Source of the DNA: Alphaproteobacteria bacterium
GTDB lineage: Bacteria; Pseudomonadota; Alphaproteobacteria; UBA9219; RGZA01
NCBI GenBank assembly: GCA_028278105.1
Contig: JANQEX010000109.1
Coordinates: 1-33,953 of the forward strand
DNA: 33,953 nucleotides
Reading direction: 5' to 3'
Shown here: positions 29,946 to 33,953 of the stretch, piece after piece
Layout of the letters: every line of letters begins with the position of its first letter
Numbering within the stretch: the first letter of the stretch is position 1
Position numbers and translations under genes: made by a program
Notes under the pieces: generated by a model
The model's input: the letters and a program-made list of their open reading frames with translations, nothing else
Database searches by the model: none
Told to the model about the DNA's origin: nothing

Positions 29946-32507
29946 ATGTCCCTTTATCTTGGCATCGACCTTGGCACTTCCAACAGCGTGATCGCGGGGT
30001 TGACGGACGGCAGGATGCGCGTCTTCCGCCCGGCCGACGGCGGCGAGACCCTGCCCTCGATCATCTATTTCGACAAGCGCGGGCACAGGCTGTTCGGCCG
30101 CCGCGCGCATGACCAGGCCTTCGTCAATCCCGAAAACGTGGTGGCGGGCTTCAAGCGGCTGATGGGCACCAAAACGCCGCTGACGGCGCCGGAGGCCGGC
30201 ATCTCGCTCGCGCCGGAGGAATGTTCGGCCGCCATCATCGGCCAGCTTCTGGGCCAGATGGAAAACGACATCGGCAAGCACGAGATGACGGGCGCGGTCG
30301 TCACCATTCCCGCCGCCTTCAACCAGATGCAAAGCGAGGCCACGCTGCGCGCCGCCCGCATGGCGGGGCTGGAGCGCGTGGCCCTTTTGCAGGAGCCGGT
30401 GGCAGCCGCCATGGCGGCCATGGCCGGAAGCCCGCGCGACGGCTATTTCCTGATCTACGACCTGGGCGGCGGCACGTTCGACCTGGCCCTGGCCCATTGC
30501 AAGGGAGGCGACGTCCGCGTCGTCACCCATCAGGGCATCAACATGCTGGGCGGACGCGATTTCGACCGCATGATCGTGAACGAGGTGGTGCGGCCCTGGC
30601 TGGCCGCGACCTTCGACCTGCCCGAAAACTTCGGCCGCGATCCCGACTGGCGGCGGCTGATGCGCATTGCCGCCCTGGCCGCCGAGCGCGCCAAGATCGA
30701 CCTCTCCCTGGTGGAAGAAACGCAGGTCTTCGCCTCGGAGGACGAAGTCCGCATGGAAGACCGGGCCGGGCGCGACATGTTCATCGACGCCACGCTGACC
30801 CGCGGCAATTTCGAGGCGCTGATCCGCGAGCCGGTGGCCAACACCGTCGCGCTCATCCATTCCGTCCTGAAAGACGCCGAGCTGCACGCCGGGCAGCTGG
30901 AAAGCATTGTCTTCGTGGGCGGGCCCTCGCGCATCCCCCTCATCCGCGAAATGGTGAGCGCGGCGCTGAAGGTTCCGGTGGACCTGAAGCTTGATCCCAT
31001 GACCGCCGTCGCCATGGGCGCGGCCTGGCACGCCGAAGGCCTGACTTTCGATGAAAAGCCGGGCGCGGCCCCGCACGCCAGGCGCAAGCCCGTGGAAGCC
31101 CATGCCGAAGTCGACAGGAAGCAGACCGGACTCGACCTGTCCTTCGATTATCCCGCCCGCACCGCCTCCGATCACGCCAGCTTGAAGGTGGTCTTGAAAA
31201 ACAGGCCGGGCCGCGCCCGCTGGCTGCGCGCCCTGCGCCCCGCCGATCACTGGCAATCGCCGCTTTACAAGCTGGAGGACGGGGTGACGCTGCCCCTGCC
31301 CCTGCCCCAGGTGGGCCTTAACGAATACACCGTCGCCGTCTATGACGAGCAGCGCGACCCGCTGCCGCATGGCGAGCGGCCGATCGCCATCACCCGCACC
31401 GCCGTCCGGGCCGCCTCGATCCCCGCCGCGCAAAGCATCGCCGTCAAGGTGCTGGACCGCCGGGCGGGCGGCAACGCGCTGGACGTCATCATCGAAAAGG
31501 GCACGCCGCTGCCCGCCGAGGGCAAGGCGGTGTTCCAGGCCGCGCGTGACCTGGCGGCGGGCGATCCGCACTCGCTGTCGCTGGAGCTGTTCCAGCTTGA
31601 ATATCCCGAACGGGTTGAGTTGAACCTTTGCGTGGGCGTCTTCTACATCGGCGGCAACGACCTCCCCGAAGACTACGTGCTGCGCAAGGGCGAGCCGGTG
31701 ACCTTCAACTGGGCGATGGATGAAAGCGGCATCCTCGGCGCCACCGTCCTTATCCCCTCGCATGAGGAGGAGCCGGAGCATATCGAGCTGGCCACGCCGC
31801 GCTTCTATTCGCCGCAGGCGGCGGCGCTGGCCTACGACATCGCGCACGGCCTGCCCTTCACCCATGCCATGCTGGCGCAGGCCGAAAACGACTGGGGCGA
31901 CCTGGTGGCCGCCATCGGCCCCGGCGCGGGCGCCGACGTGCAGCTTCTGAAAGACCGGCTGGACGACCAGACCGACATCCTGCGCGACAACCCCGAGGAC
32001 AGCGAGATCATCCGCCAGGTTTCGGAGGAAGCCCGTTTCCTGCGCCAGGACATCGCCCGCGCCGGACGGCGCTATCTGGGGCCCTTGCTGGAGCGGCGGC
32101 TGGGCCGGCTTTCGGCCATTTTCAACCGCGTGGCGCGCAATTTCGCCAGCGCCGAGGAAATGGAAAGGTTCGAACAGGGACTGCGCCAGGTGCGCGAGAT
32201 TCTCGACCGCGACGACGCGCAGGAACTGCCCCAGGCCGACCCGCTGCTGGAAGACCTGACCGGCGACTTCTTCGACATCGCCTGGCGCGACCGCGGCTTC
32301 GTGCGCATGTGGTTCAACCGCCTGAAGGACGAGTCCCACCTCTTCCCGGACCAGGACGAGTTCGCCTCCATGGTCGCCGCCGGCGCGGCCCATGACCGCG
32401 ACCGCGACGACGAGGCGCTGCGCCTGCTGGTCAAGCGCATGTTCGACGCGCGCGTGCGCCTCTCGGCCTCCGACGCCGTGGCCGACCCCGCCACGCTGAT
32501 GCGCTAG
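29946..32507 (+). CDS. Divergent Hsp70-family protein, 853 residues
   Basis: The ATPase domain is complete: phosphate-1 loop GIDLGTSNS at 6-14, phosphate-2 DLGGGTFD at 172-179, adenosine motif VFVGGPSRIP at 322-331. The substrate-binding part after about residue 365 does not carry the usual DnaK linker (VLLLDVTPL type); it begins with a charged stretch and continues as a 490-residue region without the canonical lid, ending with helices rich in acidic and arginine residues. The protein is therefore about 200 residues longer than DnaK and is an atypical Hsp70 (HscC-like group or separate). No dnaJ or grpE is next to it. ATG 29946 has no Shine-Dalgarno; a heptamer array is directly upstream. Its stop codon overlaps the start of a 98-bp repeat. 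Confidence 0.9.
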   Translation: MSLYLGIDLGTSNSVIAGLTDGRMRVFRPADGGETLPSIIYFDKRGHRLFGRRAHDQAFVNPENVVAGFKRLMGTKTPLTAPEAGISLAPEECSAAIIGQLLGQMENDIGKHEMTGAVVTIPAAFNQMQSEATLRAARMAGLERVALLQEPVAAAMAAMAGSPRDGYFLIYDLGGGTFDLALAHCKGGDVRVVTHQGINMLGGRDFDRMIVNEVVRPWLAATFDLPENFGRDPDWRRLMRIAALAAERAKIDLSLVEETQVFASEDEVRMEDRAGRDMFIDATLTRGNFEALIREPVANTVALIHSVLKDAELHAGQLESIVFVGGPSRIPLIREMVSAALKVPVDLKLDPMTAVAMGAAWHAEGLTFDEKPGAAPHARRKPVEAHAEVDRKQTGLDLSFDYPARTASDHASLKVVLKNRPGRARWLRALRPADHWQSPLYKLEDGVTLPLPLPQVGLNEYTVAVYDEQRDPLPHGERPIAITRTAVRAASIPAAQSIAVKVLDRRAGGNALDVIIEKGTPLPAEGKAVFQAARDLAAGDPHSLSLELFQLEYPERVELNLCVGVFYIGGNDLPEDYVLRKGEPVTFNWAMDESGILGATVLIPSHEEEPEHIELATPRFYSPQAAALAYDIAHGLPFTHAMLAQAENDWGDLVAAIGPGAGADVQLLKDRLDDQTDILRDNPEDSEIIRQVSEEARFLRQDIARAGRRYLGPLLERRLGRLSAIFNRVARNFASAEEMERFEQGLRQVREILDRDDAQELPQADPLLEDLTGDFFDIAWRDRGFVRMWFNRLKDESHLFPDQDEFASMVAAGAAHDRDRDDEALRLLVKRMFDARVRLSASDAVADPATLMR

Positions 32508-32601
32508 GTTCAATGGGCAATTAAACTCAAGTCATTGAGAAGATTAAATGAACATTCCGGGCAAGGCTGCGAAGCAGCCGCGACCCGGAATCCCGTTTGT
32601 T
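32504..32601. repeat. 98-bp direct repeat, copy 1, with covarying hairpin
   Basis: The unit runs from CTAGGTTCAATGG to CGTTTGTT and matches 33856-33953 with about ten changes. It contains ATTCCGGG...CCCGGAAT and an inner stem GGCTGC/GCAGCC (32565-32570 and 32574-32579). In the other copy the inner stem is GGTTGC/GCAACC, a compensatory change. The Hsp70 stop codon (TAG) lies in the first bases. Confidence 0.85.
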
Positions 32602-32681
32602 CCTGAAAATAAATGGAATTCCCGCCCCCGCCTGTCCGCCTCCGCAGGCTCCAGCGGGCATTCACGCTTGAAATCCAAATA

Positions 32682-32994
32682 ATACCAACGATCTTATAAA
32701 CTGATCCATCCCACAGGGAGAGTGGTCATGCCCGCCCCCGCCTTCGCGGGGGCAGGCTCCGGCGGGGACCCAGTTTAATATTGTAAGCGTGAACTCCCGC
32801 CGGACGGTGCTTATACCAACGAATTTATGAACTGATCCATCCCCCAAGGAGAGTTGTCATGCCCGCGCAGGCGGGCATCCACGCTAAAAAACCATCAAAA
32901 CAAAAGTTTTAAAGCGTGGACCCCCGCCTGCGTGGGGAGGCGGGGGTGACGGTCCGTGCTTTTGGGATGAGTCATTTCATAAGACTGTTGGTAT
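32682..32994. mobile_element. MITE-like element, 313 bp, ATACCAAC termini flanked by TA
   Basis: The first 30 or so bases (ATACCAACGATCTTATAAAC, then TGATCCATCCC) and the last (inverse, GGGATGAGTCATTTCATAAG and GTTGGTAT) are inverted repeats. TA dinucleotides flank both ends (32680-32681 and 32995-32996), as for Tc1/mariner-IS630 type movement. An inner third copy of the end starts at 32813, which suggests nesting or partial duplication. The interior contains GC-rich palindromes and no gene. Confidence 0.7.
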
Positions 32995-33135
32995 TAGACT
33001 GTTTCCGGCCCGCGTTTCACGGCGTCCGGATTCCCAAAAAGTTAAATTGCGGTTTGCATTCTGGAAAAAAACCGTGCGCGCGCGCAAATTTTACCGCCGC
33101 ATCATAAAGGGCTTGTTAAGCACGGCGGGTTCATA

Positions 33136-33681
33136 ATGCGCCTGTTTTCAGGAACATATTTCATGGCAAAGCACAGACCCTCCCGCCTCGCATCCAGACT
33201 TGGCATCAAGCAAAGCGCAGACGCTTACAGCGGGATTCTCAAGGCCTACCGCGAGGTTCCCGGTCCCGGCAATGCCGATCCGATCTCCCGCGTCAAAATG
33301 CTGACGGGCCGTCTGGCAACCCTGAGTGAAAACAACACGTTCCGGGTCGTGCAATCGGCTGGCAACGGCAAGAATTGGAAACCCGCCTCCCTGGGAAAAC
33401 AGGTGGGGGTTGCGGCAAGCATTCTCCAAACGCTTGATCAAACATGCATGGCCACAACAAGGCGCGGACTAACCACGGAACACATTGCCGCAGCCATGGC
33501 GCATCTGACCGCGCCGTCCGGTAACCACGCATCCCCTTCTTCCGCGCCGCGGCAGACCGTCGCGCCACAAGGCCTCAAACTGGATTCCGCCCTGGCCCAT
33601 GCCCATGCCGGGTTCGACCCTTGGGACAGGTTGAATATGCGAGATTTCAACCGGATTCGTTCCTTCAATCCCAGCGCTTGA
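33136..33681 (+). CDS. Protein of unknown function, about 172-181 residues
   Basis: I do not recognise it. Start choices are ATG 33136 or ATG 33163, the second with AGGA about 10 bases upstream and a basic N-terminus (MAKHRPSRLASRLGIK), which I prefer. The chain has helical stretches (SRVKMLTGRLATLSENN; VGVAASILQTLDQTC; TEHIAAAMAHL) then a Ser/Pro linker and a C-terminal HAHAGFDPWDRLNMRDFNRI. No signal peptide or membrane segment. It lies between a MITE, another MITE and the two 98-bp repeats, and is less GC-biased than the Hsp70 gene, like the other orphan genes of this window. Confidence 0.55.
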   Translation: MRLFSGTYFMAKHRPSRLASRLGIKQSADAYSGILKAYREVPGPGNADPISRVKMLTGRLATLSENNTFRVVQSAGNGKNWKPASLGKQVGVAASILQTLDQTCMATTRRGLTTEHIAAAMAHLTAPSGNHASPSSAPRQTVAPQGLKLDSALAHAHAGFDPWDRLNMRDFNRIRSFNPSA

Positions 33682-33719
33682 TTTGGCGGTTAGCGCGAAC
33701 TCCTCCAAGAGCCTTTTCC

Positions 33720-33816
33720 GGTAGTGTCTCAGTTTAAAAAACATCATGCCCGTCCCCGCCGGAGTTTACCCCCGCGAAAGCGGGGACGGGGGTGATTGTC
33801 AAAGTGAGACACCACC
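33720..33816. mobile_element. MITE-like element, 97 bp, with 8-bp target duplication
   Basis: The ends GGTAGTGTCTCAGTTT and GGTGGTGTCTCACTTT (on the other strand, ending 33816) are 16-bp terminal inverted repeats with two mismatches. The flanks are the identical octamer CCTTTTCC (33712-33719 and 33817-33824). The core is the same GC-rich palindrome as in the 14131 element, in the opposite orientation. The two elements are one family. Confidence 0.85.
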
Positions 33817-33855
33817 CCTTTTCCGGGCAGGTTGACAGTCCTGAAGCAGGAAACC

Positions 33856-33953
33856 CTAGGTTCAATGGACAATTAAACTCAAGTCATTGAAAAGACGAGA
33901 TGAACATTCCGGGCAAGGTTGCGCAGCAACCGCGACCCGGAATCCAGTTTGTT
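33856..33953. repeat. 98-bp direct repeat, copy 2, at the window edge
   Basis: This is the second copy of the 32504 repeat in the same orientation, cut by the window end, so its true length may be greater. The inner stem is GGTTGC/GCAACC (33917-33922 and 33926-33931). The 1.35 kb between the copies holds a MITE, an orphan gene and a second MITE. Confidence 0.85.

Overview
The window looks like the chromosome of a GC-rich alphaproteobacterium outside the Rickettsiales-type reduced lineages. The main evidence is a SciP/DUF1153 protein, an RcdA/DUF1465 protein and a perfect TTAA-N7-TTAA CtrA box, together with a cysteine-free ribosomal protein L31, an HpnL-type hopanoid-locus membrane protein and an alphaproteobacterial RpoB resistance-region sequence. 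Genus cannot be told from the sequence. The low gene density and abundant dispersed repeats are unusual for a fast-growing model alphaproteobacterium.

Layout. Bases 1-660 hold tRNA-Trp (minus strand, reading out of the window) and repeats. An RluD-type pseudouridine synthase and a secreted protein of unknown function follow on the plus strand. rpoB and rpoC fill 2968-11956 on the minus strand; a small four-helix-bundle (S23/IVS-family) gene sits between them, bracketed by inverted heptamer arrays. rpmE and hisN run rightwards from about 12.3 kb. From 13.5 to 19.1 kb lie an unknown protein, an HpnL-like flippase, a PIG-L deacetylase, a GT4 glycosyltransferase and a secreted alpha/beta-hydrolase-fold protein that seems to have lost its catalytic residues. 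sciP, an active alpha/beta hydrolase, a CtrA-box-preceded small membrane protein, mnmA, a secreted small protein, an MsbA-like ABC exporter and tRNA-Gln follow to 25.5 kb. The right third has a triple 154-bp repeat, rcdA, a small heat-shock gene with a sigma32-like promoter and a ROSE-like RNA thermometer, a long gene interrupted by one in-frame amber codon, a small membrane protein, a divergent 853-residue Hsp70 and an unknown protein between two 98-bp direct repeats.

The most striking feature is what lies between genes. Gene borders carry degenerate short tandem arrays with units of 7, 8 or 9 bases. They are usually two inverted arms that could fold as one long hairpin, and they often supply the stop codon of one gene or lie against the start of the next. 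In one gene a 9-base array encodes the hydrophobic core of the signal peptide. Several MITE-like elements are also present. Two belong to one family, with terminal inverted repeats beginning GGTAGTG/GGTGGTG and perfect 8-bp target duplications. A third is a 313-bp element flanked by TA, and a fourth is a 188-bp element lying inside a heptamer array.

Functionally, the window joins core transcription and translation genes (rpoB, rpoC, rpmE, rluD, mnmA, two tRNAs), CtrA cell-cycle control (sciP, rcdA, one CtrA box), an envelope or glycolipid group (HpnL, PIG-L, GT4, ABC exporter) and proteostasis (Hsp20, Hsp70-like). rpoB and rpoC are cut off from their usual ribosomal-protein neighbours on both sides.
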